DNA of 50,577 nt from Bacilli bacterium (GCA_036381315.1 DASVDB010000176.1:1-50577); one strand, 5' to 3'; counted from the stretch's first letter, positions 23,468 to 33,727 are shown. Translations and numbers: made by a program. Notes: generated by a model not told the origin, from the letters alone.

Positions 23468-24973
23468 TCACCGGATAAACAAATCGGCGCTCAAGCTGAA
23501 CACTTGCTCGATCCCCTGCAGAATTTGCTGCGGGAACAAGCCCATCCAGAACGTGGCGATTGTCGTGAGCCAAATGGTGATGCCAAGCGGCACTCTGACA
23601 ACAACTTGCCCGGGCACGTCGGATGTTCGCATATACATCTGCCGGATGATCCCGAAATAGTAATAAAAAGAGGCGACGCTTGTGCCGATCATGATGGCGG
23701 CGAGCCAGTAATTTTGAAGCTGCAGCGTTCCCATAATGATATATAGTTTTCCGAAAAACCCGCCGGTAATCGGAAAGCCGGCCAATGAAACCAATAGCAC
23801 GGTCATTGCCGCCGCCGTAAAAGGAGCACGGTAATACAAACCGGCGAAGGCGCGCGTTTCCTCGCTGTTTGTCGATTCGCCGACAGCCATAAACACGGCG
23901 AACGCGCCAATCGTCATTAACAGATAAGCGATCAGGTAATAAAACAATTCGGAAAAATTGGAATAGTGGAACGCGGAAAACTTCGTCGCGATCGGAACGA
24001 GCAAATAGCCTGCGTTCGCCACGCCGGAGAGCGCCAGTAGCCGTTTCATGTTGCGCTGTTTAAGCGCCGAGAAATTGCCGACGATCATCGTAACCGCAGC
24101 CAGCACGGCCAACGCCTTAAAGACATCGTTGCTCAAATGCTGCACCTGCAGGCTGCCCAAGCCGAAAAAGACGCTGTAGGCAATCCTGAACAAAATCGCG
24201 AGCCCGGCAGCTTTGGAGACGACGGCTAAAAATGTCGTAACCGGTGTCGGCGCGCCCTGATAAACATCGGGAGCCCAATTGTGGAACGGCGCAGCCGAAA
24301 GCTTGAACCCGAACCCGAGAAACATCAGGAAAAAGCTCACATACGTCAGCGCCCCATAATTATTTAAAACTTGCTGCAATCCCGCATTGATCATGTCCAG
24401 GCTTGTTGAGCCGGTCATTCCGTACAAAAACGACATCCCGTACAAAACAAACGCGGAAGAAATGCCGCCGAGCACCAAATACTTGAACGCTCCTTCATTG
24501 GAGCGCAAATGATTCTTGCGCATGCCGACCAGAATGTAAGAAGTGATGCTCAAAAGTTCCAGCCCGATAAACATCGTAATCAGGTCGCCCGACGAAGCCA
24601 TAATGATCGCGCCGAGCGTAGCGGGCAAAAACAAATAATAAAATTCGCCAAGCTGCGGAATCTCCTCGCGTTTGACCGTCCCTATGCTCATCAGCACGAT
24701 CAAGCCGGTCGCGCCGAGGAAAAACAATTTGAACAAAATGCTGAAATCATCCACCCGATAGCTTTGGTCAAGCAACGCGACAGGCTTTTCCAAATCAAAC
24801 TGCATGCCTGTAAACAATGTGGCAAGAATGATGCCGGCAAGCGTAAACCACCCGAGAATATGTCTGCTGATTTGTTTGGGCATCGCCAAATCCAGGATCG
24901 CCGCCAAAACGGCGACGATTACAAGCACCATTTCCGGTCGCAGATATTGTAAATCTTCCATATGAAGCGGCAT
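23468..24973 (-). CDS. nuoN: NuoN, complex I antiporter-like membrane subunit
   Basis: A 501-residue protein with about 14 membrane helices. It is one of three proton-pumping subunits of respiratory complex I that derive from Mrp antiporters. The central helix region YILVGMRKNHLRSNEGAFKY followed by LVLGGISSAFVLYGMSFLYG holds the conserved charged pair, and APFHNWAPDVYQGAPTPVTT is the family signature. It is the last gene of the operon, three bases after nuoM, with GGGGG seven bases before the ATG. Confidence 0.95.
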   Translation of the reverse strand: MPLHMEDLQYLRPEMVLVIVAVLAAILDLAMPKQISRHILGWFTLAGIILATLFTGMQFDLEKPVALLDQSYRVDDFSILFKLFFLGATGLIVLMSIGTVKREEIPQLGEFYYLFLPATLGAIIMASSGDLITMFIGLELLSITSYILVGMRKNHLRSNEGAFKYLVLGGISSAFVLYGMSFLYGMTGSTSLDMINAGLQQVLNNYGALTYVSFFLMFLGFGFKLSAAPFHNWAPDVYQGAPTPVTTFLAVVSKAAGLAILFRIAYSVFFGLGSLQVQHLSNDVFKALAVLAAVTMIVGNFSALKQRNMKRLLALSGVANAGYLLVPIATKFSAFHYSNFSELFYYLIAYLLMTIGAFAVFMAVGESTNSEETRAFAGLYYRAPFTAAAMTVLLVSLAGFPITGGFFGKLYIIMGTLQLQNYWLAAIMIGTSVASFYYYFGIIRQMYMRTSDVPGQVVVRVPLGITIWLTTIATFWMGLFPQQILQGIEQVFSLSADLFIR

Positions 24974-24976
24974 CGT

Positions 24977-26608
24977 CTAACCCCCTATCCTCATATCGAA
25001 ATTTTGCAACATCGCATTGACGGTTTCTTGTATCTGTTGATCGAACAGTGAAGGATAGACACCGACGAGCACAATCGCCGCCGCCAGCGTAACCATCGGC
25101 ACAGCTTCAATCAAGCGCGCTTCTTTCAGCAGCTCAAAGCGTTCGGGTATCGGCCCGAACGTGATTTTCAAGACGGCCCGCAGCATATATACAGCCGCCA
25201 AAATAATGCCGATCATGCCGATTACCGTAACGGCCGGATGGGAATCAAACAGACTGGTAAACGCCATCAGTTCGGCAACAAAGCCCGAGAGCCCTGGCAG
25301 GCCAAGCGAAGCAAGACCGGCCAGCATTAATATTCCGCCTATAAACGGAATGGATTTCGCCAACCCGCCCAGTTCGTTCAACTCTGTCGAGCCGGTGCGC
25401 TCGACAATACTGCCGACCAGCAGGAACAAGAGCGCCGAAATCAAGCCGTGCGACAGCATCTGAAAGATAGCCGCCTTTACGCCGAGCACATTAAGGGCCG
25501 CGATTCCCAACAGGATAATTCCCATATGGCTGATGCTGGAATAAGCAAGCACAAGCTTGAATTCCGCCTGGCGGAATGCCAGCACCGCACCGTACAAAAT
25601 GTTGATAACGCCCAACACGGCGATCATAAACGCCCACTCTTTCGTCTGACCGGGGAACAGTTCCATGCCGAAGCGAATTAACCCGTACGCGCCCATTTTC
25701 AACATAATCCCGGAGTGCACCATGACGATGGAAGGCGGCGCTTCCGCATGCACTTTCAACATCCAGGTATGGAACGGGAAGATCGGCAGCTTGATGCCGA
25801 AGGCGATCAGAATCATAAGGAACAACGCCCACTTCATCGTATCGCCAAGATGCATCGGATTCGGGAAGCCCGGCTGCAATTCCGCGCCATAATTAACGAG
25901 CGCTTGCGAATTGTTCAAGTTCTGCACAATTTGATCATAGTCGCTGGTATAATACGCCGTAGTTCCCTGCTCGCCCGGAACTGCCACAAAACCGGCCGTA
26001 TTGATTAAAATGAGGAAAGCGATCAGCATGACCGCGGAACCGATCCCGTTATAGAGCAAAAATTTATTGGCCGCGCGTTCCCGTTCCTTGTATCCCCAAA
26101 TGCCGATCAGGAAGAAAGTCGGCACCAGCACCAGCTCGAAAAAGATAAAGAACAGAATCAGGTCTCTGGCCATAAAGACGCCCAGCAAACCGATTTCCAT
26201 AAGCAGGTACAGGATGTAGAACGTCTTCCACCGTTTCTTGATGTGCGCGGCGGCGAGCGCCGCCATTACAGAAACGAGCGCCGTCAGCACAAGCAAGACG
26301 AGGGACATGCCGTCCACAGCCATCTTGTATTGGATTTGAATGAAGTAATCGGATAAACCATAAATAAACTTGCCTTCTTGATTTAACGGAATATGCATCC
26401 ATGTTACATTTTCCACGAACTGAACTTCGCCGGAATGCCGGTCGAATTGCGTAAACAACAGTATCGACAAAACAAGCGGCAGCAAAGTGGTTGCAATCCC
26501 GACAATCTTCAGCCAACGTCCATTGCCGCGCGGCATGAACAGCAAAACCAATATGCCCAGAAGCGGGGAGAAGGTAATCAGGGACAAAATCGGGATATTA
26601 TCCAACAT
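24977..26608 (-). CDS. nuoM: NuoM, complex I antiporter-like membrane subunit
   Basis: A 543-residue subunit with about 14 membrane helices, the second pump module of complex I. Family marks include FFELVLVPTFFLIGIWGYKE (with the key Glu of helix 5), FPFHTWMLKVHAEAPPSIVM and YSSISHMGIILLGIAALNVL. I use the ATG at 26608 (MLDNIPILSLITFSPLLG), which has AAGGAGG just upstream. The start overlaps the last 11 bases of nuoL, so translation is coupled. Confidence 0.95.
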   Translation of the reverse strand: MLDNIPILSLITFSPLLGILVLLFMPRGNGRWLKIVGIATTLLPLVLSILLFTQFDRHSGEVQFVENVTWMHIPLNQEGKFIYGLSDYFIQIQYKMAVDGMSLVLLVLTALVSVMAALAAAHIKKRWKTFYILYLLMEIGLLGVFMARDLILFFIFFELVLVPTFFLIGIWGYKERERAANKFLLYNGIGSAVMLIAFLILINTAGFVAVPGEQGTTAYYTSDYDQIVQNLNNSQALVNYGAELQPGFPNPMHLGDTMKWALFLMILIAFGIKLPIFPFHTWMLKVHAEAPPSIVMVHSGIMLKMGAYGLIRFGMELFPGQTKEWAFMIAVLGVINILYGAVLAFRQAEFKLVLAYSSISHMGIILLGIAALNVLGVKAAIFQMLSHGLISALLFLLVGSIVERTGSTELNELGGLAKSIPFIGGILMLAGLASLGLPGLSGFVAELMAFTSLFDSHPAVTVIGMIGIILAAVYMLRAVLKITFGPIPERFELLKEARLIEAVPMVTLAAAIVLVGVYPSLFDQQIQETVNAMLQNFDMRIGG

Positions 26609-28484
26609 GGATGAACCTCCTTCCCACAAGTACGATCAGCAAAATCATAAAGCCGACAACGGTTATGAGCCCATAGGACTGCAGTTGCCCGTTTTGCATG
26701 CGGGCGTCCAGTCTGCCAAGAACAACCGCGATCAAGGCGACGAGGCGGACGATGCCGTCCACGATCAAATTGTCAAACCATTGCAACAAAAGCGCGATGA
26801 ATCGCAAAGGGCGCACGATGACCGCCTGATAGATTTCGTCGATGAAATACTTGCGATGCACCAACGTATAAAGCCAGGGGACACGCGCGCTGATCGCGTC
26901 GCGCGCAATTGTTTGTTTCGCGTACATGAGCCACCCAAGCAAAATGCCCAGCAACCCGACCGCGTTGGACAAAATGAAGACCGTCCAATTTACCGTCTCC
27001 GCCATATCTTCCTGGCCGGTCAACCAAACAGCCAACCACGGGTTGCCCGGAATCAGCACGAAGCCCGCGGCAACCGCCAATACCGCCAAAATCACGAGCG
27101 GAAAGGTCATCGAAGCCGGAGACTCGTGCGCATGTTCCGTTTTTTTCGGCTTTCCGGCAAATACGAGAAAAAACAACCGCGACATATAAAAGGCGGTGAA
27201 GAACGCGGCGATCAAGCCGATCCAAAAGAGCCACCGATTGTTGTCGTATGCCTCCGCCAAAATCAAATCTTTGGACCAAAATCCCGACAGCGGCGCGATG
27301 CCGGATAGCGCCAAAGCGCCGATGCCGAACGTCCAGGCGGTGATTTTCATCTTTTTTCCCAGTCCGCCCATTTCATTAATGTCCTGTGTGTGCGCAGCAT
27401 GAATCACGCTTCCCGCCCCCAGGAACAACAGCGCTTTGAAGAACGCATGCGTGAACAAATGGAAAATGCCGGCCGTATATGCCAACCAGGTTCCCAACCC
27501 CAAAGCCATCATCATATATCCCAGCTGGCTCACGGTTGAATAGGCGAGCACGCGTTTGATGTCGTTTTGCGCCACGCCGATTGTCGCGGCAAAAATCGCC
27601 GTAAAACCGCCCACTATCGCCACTACCGTCAGCGCCGTCGGTGAGGCCAGAAATACATCATAAGTCCTTGCCACCAAATAGACGCCCGCCGCCACCATCG
27701 TTGCCGCATGGATCAACGCACTGATCGGCGTTGGGCCCTCCATGGCATCGGGAAGCCAGATATGCAGCGGAAATTGGCCCGATTTGCCAACCGCGCCGAC
27801 AAAAATGAGAATGGCGATCCATGTGACAATGTTGCCGGAAATCAAGTTCTGGCTAATCGCATTATGTATCGCGCTGAATTCAAGCAGATGATCCGGGATG
27901 TTCCAGTACAGAAGCAAAATCGCCACCAATAAGCCGACATCGCCGATTCGCGTAACGATAAACGCCTTTTTCGCCGCCGCTTTCGCTTCGGGTTTGAAAT
28001 ACCAGAAGCCGATTAAAAGAAACGAGCAAACGCCGACGAGTTCCCAGAAAATGTACAGCTCAATCAAATTCGCGGAAATGACAAGCCCGAGCATGGAGAA
28101 TGTGAACAACGCCACATAGCTGAAAAAGACGTGAATGCGGTTGTCGCCTTGCATATAGCCTTTCGAATAGATATTGACGACAAAGCTGACAAACGAGACG
28201 ATGACGAGCATCAACGCATTCAGATTGGTGATTTCATATCCGATCCGTACAATAAAGTCGCCGAGATGGATCCATTGCCAGCCATCCTGCGTATAGTCCT
28301 GCACGGATCCGCCCAAACGCTCGCTCCACACCAGAATGGACAAAACGAAGGCCACGAACGTCGCGATGATGCCGATGTATGCCCCATTCTCTTTTAGCAT
28401 CCTGCCCGCGGCCATCAGGATCAGAAACGCCAAAAGCGGCAGCAACGGGATCAGCCAGGCCAGTTGTGAAAAAGTCGATTCCAT
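26598..28484 (-). CDS. nuoL: NuoL, complex I antiporter-like membrane subunit
   Basis: A 628-residue subunit, the distal pump of complex I, with about 16 helices and the long lateral helix near the C-terminus. Typical motifs are FFSYVALFTFSMLGLVISAN, FWELVGVCSFLLIGFWYFKP and FPLHIWLPDAMEGPTPISAL followed by IHAATMVAAGVYLVAR. Sequence before and after is normal nuo context; 57 bases separate it from nuoK. The length is at the upper end of the usual range and no frameshift is seen. Confidence 0.95.
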   Translation of the reverse strand: MESTFSQLAWLIPLLPLLAFLILMAAGRMLKENGAYIGIIATFVAFVLSILVWSERLGGSVQDYTQDGWQWIHLGDFIVRIGYEITNLNALMLVIVSFVSFVVNIYSKGYMQGDNRIHVFFSYVALFTFSMLGLVISANLIELYIFWELVGVCSFLLIGFWYFKPEAKAAAKKAFIVTRIGDVGLLVAILLLYWNIPDHLLEFSAIHNAISQNLISGNIVTWIAILIFVGAVGKSGQFPLHIWLPDAMEGPTPISALIHAATMVAAGVYLVARTYDVFLASPTALTVVAIVGGFTAIFAATIGVAQNDIKRVLAYSTVSQLGYMMMALGLGTWLAYTAGIFHLFTHAFFKALLFLGAGSVIHAAHTQDINEMGGLGKKMKITAWTFGIGALALSGIAPLSGFWSKDLILAEAYDNNRWLFWIGLIAAFFTAFYMSRLFFLVFAGKPKKTEHAHESPASMTFPLVILAVLAVAAGFVLIPGNPWLAVWLTGQEDMAETVNWTVFILSNAVGLLGILLGWLMYAKQTIARDAISARVPWLYTLVHRKYFIDEIYQAVIVRPLRFIALLLQWFDNLIVDGIVRLVALIAVVLGRLDARMQNGQLQSYGLITVVGFMILLIVLVGRRFIHVG

Positions 28485-28541
28485 GGAAATTTCCCTTCCT
28501 CCTCAACGTTTTGCGCAGCAAGACATCCGCAAAAGCGCATT

Positions 28542-28853
28542 TCAGTGCTTCATTTCATCCATTTCCGTGACGTCGCTTGTTCCCTTGTTGCGATAAAGCG
28601 AAATAAGGATCGCAATGCCGACGGCGGCTTCAGCCGCGGCAACCGTAATGTTGAATAAGGAAAAAATTTGTCCCGTCAACGAGGGATGTTCCCCCAGTTT
28701 TGCGAAGGCGAGCAAATTCAGATTGACCGCATTCAGCATCAATTCGATGGATAACAGGACAATGACGGCGTTCTTTTTGGAAAGCGCGCCATACAAGCCG
28801 ACGCAGAACAAAATGGCCGCAAGGATCAAATAGGATGAAATCAAACCGTTCAT
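28542..28853 (-). CDS. nuoK: NuoK, complex I membrane subunit
   Basis: A 103-residue subunit with three helices. Conserved glutamates within membrane helices are present in [20 protein letters not shown] and [20 protein letters not shown], both needed for proton transfer in homologues. It begins two bases after nuoJ and is the usual size. Confidence 0.94.
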   Translation of the reverse strand: MNGLISSYLILAAILFCVGLYGALSKKNAVIVLLSIELMLNAVNLNLLAFAKLGEHPSLTGQIFSLFNITVAAAEAAVGIAILISLYRNKGTSDVTEMDEMKH

Positions 28854-28855
28854 CG

Positions 28856-29380
28856 TTATTCATCCTCCCTTTTCGCAATGACAATAGCCCCGATAAACGC
28901 CACGGTCAACAGTACGGAAACAATTTCAAACGGAATCACATACCGGTTGAACAAAAGCTCGCCGATTTGCAGCGTGTTGTTTTGCGCCGGGTGAAAATCC
29001 TGCGCCCCGGGAAATGTGGAATTGCGGATCGCGTAAAACAATACGCCAAATAACGCTGCCGACCCGATCAACAGCAACGCCTGGTGCCACGGACGTTTCG
29101 GCTGTTCCTCATCCTGATTGTGCTTTGTCAGCATGATGCCGAATATCATCAAAATGGAAACGGCCCCGGCATAGATCAGCACTTGTACGAACGCGACAAA
29201 TTCCGCTTCCAGCAAGACATATAGCCCGGCTAAACTTAAGAAGGTAAACGCCAGCGAAATGACCATATGCACGACTTTTTGAAAATTGATCATGAAAATG
29301 GCCCCGCTGATCACGCAAATCGAAAAAAAGGTAAAGACAAGCGTTTCACCGTGGCTGAAAAAATCGATCAGATTGCTCAT
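28856..29380 (-). CDS. nuoJ: NuoJ, complex I membrane subunit
   Basis: A 174-residue subunit with five helices. The start [20 protein letters not shown] is used because the ATG at 29380 forms an ATGA overlap with the nuoI stop; the longer frame to 29572 lies inside nuoI. The conserved TM3 region [20 protein letters not shown] followed by MIFGIMLT is intact. Confidence 0.93.
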   Translation of the reverse strand: MSNLIDFFSHGETLVFTFFSICVISGAIFMINFQKVVHMVISLAFTFLSLAGLYVLLEAEFVAFVQVLIYAGAVSILMIFGIMLTKHNQDEEQPKRPWHQALLLIGSAALFGVLFYAIRNSTFPGAQDFHPAQNNTLQIGELLFNRYVIPFEIVSVLLTVAFIGAIVIAKREDE

Positions 29381-29832
29381 TCGCTTTTCGTTCCCCCTCT
29401 TGCCTTGGCGGCGAAGGAATTGTTGTCCTTGCGAACGTTCTTGTTGTTTTTGTCCAACCATTCCATGTTTTTGAACAGATCGTCCCTGCTGTATGTCGCC
29501 AATTCGAAATTGTTCGTCATCAAAATGGCTTCCGTCGGGCAAACTTCCGTGCAAAGGTCGCACAGAATGCACAGCTCGTAGTTGATATCATATGTGGAGA
29601 TGACTTTCCCTTTCTTTTCCGGATCGGGGTTCGGCTTTCCGGTCAAATTGATGCATTGCGTCGGGCAAATCTTTTGGCATTGATAACAAACAATGCACAG
29701 ATCCGGCACAAAATGCTGGACGCCGCGGAAGCGATCGGGCATTTTGATTGGTACATCGGGATATTTGGTCGTTACTTTCTCCTGAAACATCGTCTTGAAG
29801 GTAACTCCCAACCCTTTCATGAGGCCCTTCAT
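29377..29832 (-). CDS. nuoI: NuoI, complex I 2x[4Fe-4S] ferredoxin-like subunit
   Basis: A 151-residue peripheral subunit with two complete cluster motifs, CIVCYQCQKICP and CILCDLCTEVCP, that bind clusters N6a and N6b and pass electrons to NuoB. An N-terminal amphipathic helix (KGLGVTFKTMFQEKVTTKYP) docks it to NuoH. The charged tail after residue 125 is longer than in E. coli. It ends in an ATGA overlap with nuoJ. In the absence of NuoE/F/G the electron donor to this module is unknown. Confidence 0.95.
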   Translation of the reverse strand: MKGLMKGLGVTFKTMFQEKVTTKYPDVPIKMPDRFRGVQHFVPDLCIVCYQCQKICPTQCINLTGKPNPDPEKKGKVISTYDINYELCILCDLCTEVCPTEAILMTNNFELATYSRDDLFKNMEWLDKNNKNVRKDNNSFAAKARGGTKSE

Positions 29833-29863
29833 CCTGGTTCACCCCTTATGATGAGTAATCATA

Positions 29864-30871
29864 TTATTTGACAAGCTCAAGCACAAATGCGGTCACGAAA
29901 ATATTGATGAGCGAAAGCGGAAGCAACCATTTCCAGCCCAAACCCATCAATTGATCAATACGCAAGCGCGGCATCGTGGTCCGAACCCAGAAAAGGACAA
30001 AGACGACCGCGGCAAATTTCAGCAAGAACCAAATGATCCCCGGGATAAATTCAAGGAACGGCGCCGGCGCGTGCCATCCGCCCAAAAACAAGTGCGTCGT
30101 AAGCGCGGCAATCGCAAACATATACACGTATTCAGCCAGCATAAAAAACGCCCAACGGAAACCGCTGTACTCGACAAAATAACCCGCTACAAGTTCGGAT
30201 TCCGCTTCCGGCAGGTCAAACGGCGTACGGTTCAACTCGGCGATCGCCGCCACAATAAACACGCAAAATCCAAGAATTTGCGGGATGAAATTCCAGTTCC
30301 AAAAGTACCCTTCCTGACCGGCAACGACGGTCTTTAAATCCATGCTGCCGCTTATCATGATCACACCGACGACCGACAGCACAAGCGGAATTTCATAGCT
30401 GATCATCTGCGCCGCGGAGCGCATGCCCCCGATCAGCGCGTATTTGTTGTTGGAAGCCCAGCCCCCCAGAATAATACCGATTGTGGAAATTCCCGACAAC
30501 GCCACATAATACAACACGCCGACATCCAGATCGGCAAAATGGATGGTGGAAGTATAAGGAATCGTCGCCAGCACGACAAACGACGGCACAAACGTGATTA
30601 CGGGAGCCAGAATAAACAGCGCCCGGTCCGCATTTTGCGGAATCGTATCTTCCTTGATCAGCAATTTTAGCACATCAGCCACGGTTTGCAGCAATCCGAA
30701 CGGGCCGACGCGGTTTGGGCCGATGCGCGCCTGCGACCAGCCGATGACTTTGCGTTCCGCCAAAATCGCCATCGTCACAAATCCAAGCACGAGAAACAGC
30801 AACACTACGGCAAAGATAAAATAGATGGCAAAATTGCCGAACGTTAAATTTTTCTCCAGCAGGGATTCCAT
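29864..30871 (-). CDS. nuoH: NuoH, complex I quinone-site membrane subunit
   Basis: A 335-residue subunit with eight helices that forms the quinone entry path together with NuoB and NuoD. The family signatures are AERKVIGWSQARIGPNRVGP followed by FGLLQTVADVLKLLIKED, and FDLPEAESELVAGYFVEYSG followed by FRWAFFMLAEY. The start ATG shares one base with the TGA of nuoD (TGATG), so translation is coupled. Confidence 0.95.
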   Translation of the reverse strand: MESLLEKNLTFGNFAIYFIFAVVLLFLVLGFVTMAILAERKVIGWSQARIGPNRVGPFGLLQTVADVLKLLIKEDTIPQNADRALFILAPVITFVPSFVVLATIPYTSTIHFADLDVGVLYYVALSGISTIGIILGGWASNNKYALIGGMRSAAQMISYEIPLVLSVVGVIMISGSMDLKTVVAGQEGYFWNWNFIPQILGFCVFIVAAIAELNRTPFDLPEAESELVAGYFVEYSGFRWAFFMLAEYVYMFAIAALTTHLFLGGWHAPAPFLEFIPGIIWFLLKFAAVVFVLFWVRTTMPRLRIDQLMGLGWKWLLPLSLINIFVTAFVLELVK

Positions 30872-31971
30872 CAGCCGTCAACCTCCCCAAGGACAATGTC
30901 GATTCCGCCCAAAAACGTGATGACGTTCGCCATTTGCTCGCCGACCAGCAATTTCGGCAAAATCTGCAGATTCACAAAGGAGGGGCGGCGGAATTTCAAC
31001 CGGTACGGTTCCTGTTTGCCTTTTGACATAATGTATGCGCCGAGTTCGCCGCGCGGCGACTCGATCGCCACATAGGTTTCGCCTTCCGGCGGGCGGATGA
31101 CGCGCGGAACTTTGCCCATCGTTTCGCCCCCTTCGGGAAACTGTTCCAGCGCTTGTTCCAGGATGCGCAGGCTTTGTCTGATTTCTTCCATGCGGCAAAC
31201 ATAGCGGTCGTAGCAGTCCCCGTTTTTGCCAACGGGCACATCGAATTCAAAACGATTGTATATGGAATACGGTTTGTCCTTGCGAAGATCCCACTTGACG
31301 CCCGTGGAACGCAGATTTGCCCCGGATAAACCGTAATCGATGGCTGTCTTGGCGTCATACGCGCCTACGCCTTTGATTCTGGCCAGAAAAATTTCGTTGC
31401 CGCTTACCAGGTCGGCATAAACATCCAGCCGGCCTTTCATGTATTGCACAAATTGCTTTACTTTCTCGATCCAGCCTTCGGGCGCGTCCCATTTGACCCC
31501 GCCGACGCGCATATAGAAGTAGGTCAACCGCGCGCCGCAAAGTTCGTTAAACAGATTGACGATCATTTCCCGGTCTTTGAACGCGTACAAAAACGGGCTC
31601 ATCGCGCCAATATCCAGCAAATAGGTGCCCCACCATACCAGATGGCTGGCGATTCGCTGCATTTCCATCACGATCAGACGCAAAAATTCGGCGCGTTCCG
31701 GGATTTCCAGATTCAGCATCGTCTCGACGGCATGGCATAAAACATAGTTTCCGGTCATGGCCGAAACGTAATCCATACGGTCCGTGTAGGGAATAATCTG
31801 CGTGTAGTTCAAACCTTCCGCCAATTTTTCCGTACCGCGATGCAAATAGCCGATTACCGGATTCGCTTCCGTAATCACTTCGCCATCCAGCTTCAAAATG
31901 ATGCGAAACACGCCGTGTGTGCTGGGGTGCTGCGGCCCGACATTCAACAGCAGTTCTTCTGTTCTGATCAA
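30871..31971 (-). CDS. nuoD: NuoD, complex I 49 kDa-type subunit
   Basis: A 366-residue peripheral subunit related to the large subunit of NiFe hydrogenases, forming the quinone-reduction site. The signature LLNVGPQHPSTHGVFRIILK and the quinone-contact block EKLAEGLNYTQIIPYTDRMD are present. The C-terminus VITFLGGIDIVLGEVDG is the usual end. As expected for NuoD, the nickel-binding cysteines of hydrogenases are lacking. It is a separate gene from nuoC, three bases apart. Confidence 0.95.
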   Translation of the reverse strand: MIRTEELLLNVGPQHPSTHGVFRIILKLDGEVITEANPVIGYLHRGTEKLAEGLNYTQIIPYTDRMDYVSAMTGNYVLCHAVETMLNLEIPERAEFLRLIVMEMQRIASHLVWWGTYLLDIGAMSPFLYAFKDREMIVNLFNELCGARLTYFYMRVGGVKWDAPEGWIEKVKQFVQYMKGRLDVYADLVSGNEIFLARIKGVGAYDAKTAIDYGLSGANLRSTGVKWDLRKDKPYSIYNRFEFDVPVGKNGDCYDRYVCRMEEIRQSLRILEQALEQFPEGGETMGKVPRVIRPPEGETYVAIESPRGELGAYIMSKGKQEPYRLKFRRPSFVNLQILPKLLVGEQMANVITFLGGIDIVLGEVDG

Positions 31972-31974
31972 TGC

Positions 31975-32808
31975 TTACACCTCCGGATCGACTGGTACAT
32001 AATCCTTGCGCAACGGATGCCCGACCCAATCATCGGGCAGCATGATTCTGCGCAAATCGGGATGTCCCGGAAAGTCGATGCCCAACAAATCATATATTTC
32101 GCGCTCATTCCAGTTTGCGGCGCTCCAAATTGCCGTCACGGAGGAGATGCTCGGCCGATCGCGATCCGTTTTCACTTTCACGCAGTATTCGCGTTTGGAT
32201 ACGAGCGAAAGCAGATGGTAAGCCACTTCCATATGCGTTTCCGCATCGATCCCGGTCATGTTGCGCAAATAATGCAACTGCAGTTCGTCATGATCGCGCA
32301 ACAGACGCGCGACCTTGTCCCAATATTCCGCTTTGACATAAACAGTCGGCAAATGTTTGCTGAGTTCGTTGACTACCGCCGATTCCACCGCCTCTTCGCC
32401 GACCTCTTCCTTGATGATCTGCACCAGGCGATCAAGCCGCGGCTGCTCCGGCGAAGGTTCCTTCGGCGCCGCGTTTTCTTCCGCCGCTTTGCGGGCCGCC
32501 CTTTCTTTCGCCCGCGCTTCTCTGGCGGCGGCTGCGGCATCTCCGGCCGCCGGCGTTGCTCCGGCATCGCCTGCGGCTGCGGCCCGCGGCGGTCTGGCCG
32601 GTCGCTCCGGCTTCTCCGATGCAGTCTCTGCGGCATCTCCGGCTGCCGCGGCGGGGGCGGCTCCCGCCGCTTTTTCATTGGCGGTTCCGTCTTGCATGAC
32701 AACCGCTTCCGAACGCGGCGGTCTGCTTGTTTCCGCAGCCTGTTCCTTCAATTGTTGCGCGGAATTTTCCGCCTTCTCCGCTTGCGGTTGTTTCTGCTCA
32801 TCGCTCAT
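31975..32808 (-). CDS. nuoC: NuoC, complex I 30 kDa-type subunit with a long low-complexity N-terminus
   Basis: A 277-residue protein of which only the last 155 residues are the NuoC domain. The signature is [20 protein letters not shown] followed by [20 protein letters not shown]. Residues 1-120 are Ala/Pro/Glu/Arg-rich and contain repeated AAGDA blocks (near 55-59, 77-82 and 87-92) and a charged coil-forming stretch [18 protein letters not shown]. coli and Thermus NuoC lack this. The extension stays in frame and overlaps nuoB by ATGA, so it is part of the gene. Its role is unknown. Confidence 0.93.
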   Translation of the reverse strand: MSDEQKQPQAEKAENSAQQLKEQAAETSRPPRSEAVVMQDGTANEKAAGAAPAAAAGDAAETASEKPERPARPPRAAAAGDAGATPAAGDAAAAAREARAKERAARKAAEENAAPKEPSPEQPRLDRLVQIIKEEVGEEAVESAVVNELSKHLPTVYVKAEYWDKVARLLRDHDELQLHYLRNMTGIDAETHMEVAYHLLSLVSKREYCVKVKTDRDRPSISSVTAIWSAANWNEREIYDLLGIDFPGHPDLRRIMLPDDWVGHPLRKDYVPVDPEV

Positions 32809-33323
32809 AAATTGGTCACCTGCCTGCCCGTTTTCGCCTCATAACGAATCTTCTCCTGCAGCTTGTTGATGCCGTATATAAGCGCTGCCGGGTTCGGCGG
32901 GCAACCCGGTATATAAACATCGACGGGCACGATTTGATCGACGCCTTTCACGACGGAATAAGATCTGACATAAGGTCCGCCCGCGGTTGCGCACGAGCCC
33001 ATCGCAATCACCCATTTCGGTTCGGGCATTTGATCGTACAATCTGCGCAACAGCGGCGCCATCTTTTTCGTTACGGTGCCAGCCACGATCATGACGTCGG
33101 ACTGCCGCGGCGAGGCGCGGAAAATGACGCCGAAGCGATCCAGGTCATAGTGTGAGGCTCCGGTACCCATCATTTCGATCGCGCAGCATGCTAATCCAAA
33201 AGTAAGGGGCCACAGCGAGTTGCTGCGCGCCCATCCTTTTAATTCATCTAAAGTTACCAGAAGTACGTTGCGGGATAATTCCTGTTTTTCCTCCAACGTA
33301 ATTTCCGTCAAATCGATGTCCAT
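32805..33323 (-). CDS. nuoB: NuoB, complex I PSST-type [4Fe-4S] subunit
   Basis: A 172-residue subunit that binds cluster N2, the last carrier before quinone. The cluster cysteines are the pair in [20 protein letters not shown], one in [12 protein letters not shown] and one in [20 protein letters not shown]. It overlaps nuoA by 16 bases and nuoC by four. Confidence 0.96.
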   Translation of the reverse strand: MDIDLTEITLEEKQELSRNVLLVTLDELKGWARSNSLWPLTFGLACCAIEMMGTGASHYDLDRFGVIFRASPRQSDVMIVAGTVTKKMAPLLRRLYDQMPEPKWVIAMGSCATAGGPYVRSYSVVKGVDQIVPVDVYIPGCPPNPAALIYGINKLQEKIRYEAKTGRQVTNL

Positions 33324-33679
33324 TGCAGCACCTTCTTTTTCCAGGCATAAATTAACCCCACAACAAGCAGGGCTACAAAGATCAACATTTCGATTAAGGC
33401 AAACATCCCCAATTTATGGAAGGCAACCGCCCAGGGGTATAAAAAGACAGTCTCAACGTCAAAAACAACAAACATCAAGGCGAACAAATAATAGCGGATG
33501 TTGAATTTGACCTGCCCCAGCCCCACAGGTTCGTTGCCGCTTTCATACGTTGTCGCTTTTTGCTCGCTCGGTTTGTTCGGACGAAGCCATTTGCCGATCG
33601 TAAGCGCTACAACCGGAAGCAAAATGCCAAGCGCGATAAAGATGATCACAATCACATAGTTATTCGTATATACCGGCAT
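33308..33679 (-). CDS. nuoA: NuoA, complex I membrane subunit
   Basis: A 123-residue subunit with three helices. The conserved cytoplasmic loop [20 protein letters not shown] is followed by [20 protein letters not shown] with the conserved acidic pair. It is the first gene of the 11-gene operon nuoABCDHIJKLMN. A good promoter lies about 50 bases upstream. Confidence 0.95.
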   Translation of the reverse strand: MPVYTNNYVIVIIFIALGILLPVVALTIGKWLRPNKPSEQKATTYESGNEPVGLGQVKFNIRYYLFALMFVVFDVETVFLYPWAVAFHKLGMFALIEMLIFVALLVVGLIYAWKKKVLQWTSI

Positions 33680-33727
33680 TGTATCCCTCCATTGTTTGGA
33701 GTATGAAAAGTGCTTAAACCCCTAAAT

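Noticed and set aside
23468-28484. nuoL, nuoM and nuoN considered as an Mrp-type sodium/proton antiporter
   Set aside because: The full set nuoABCDHIJK follows in the same operon with correct iron-sulfur and quinone-site motifs, so this is complex I.
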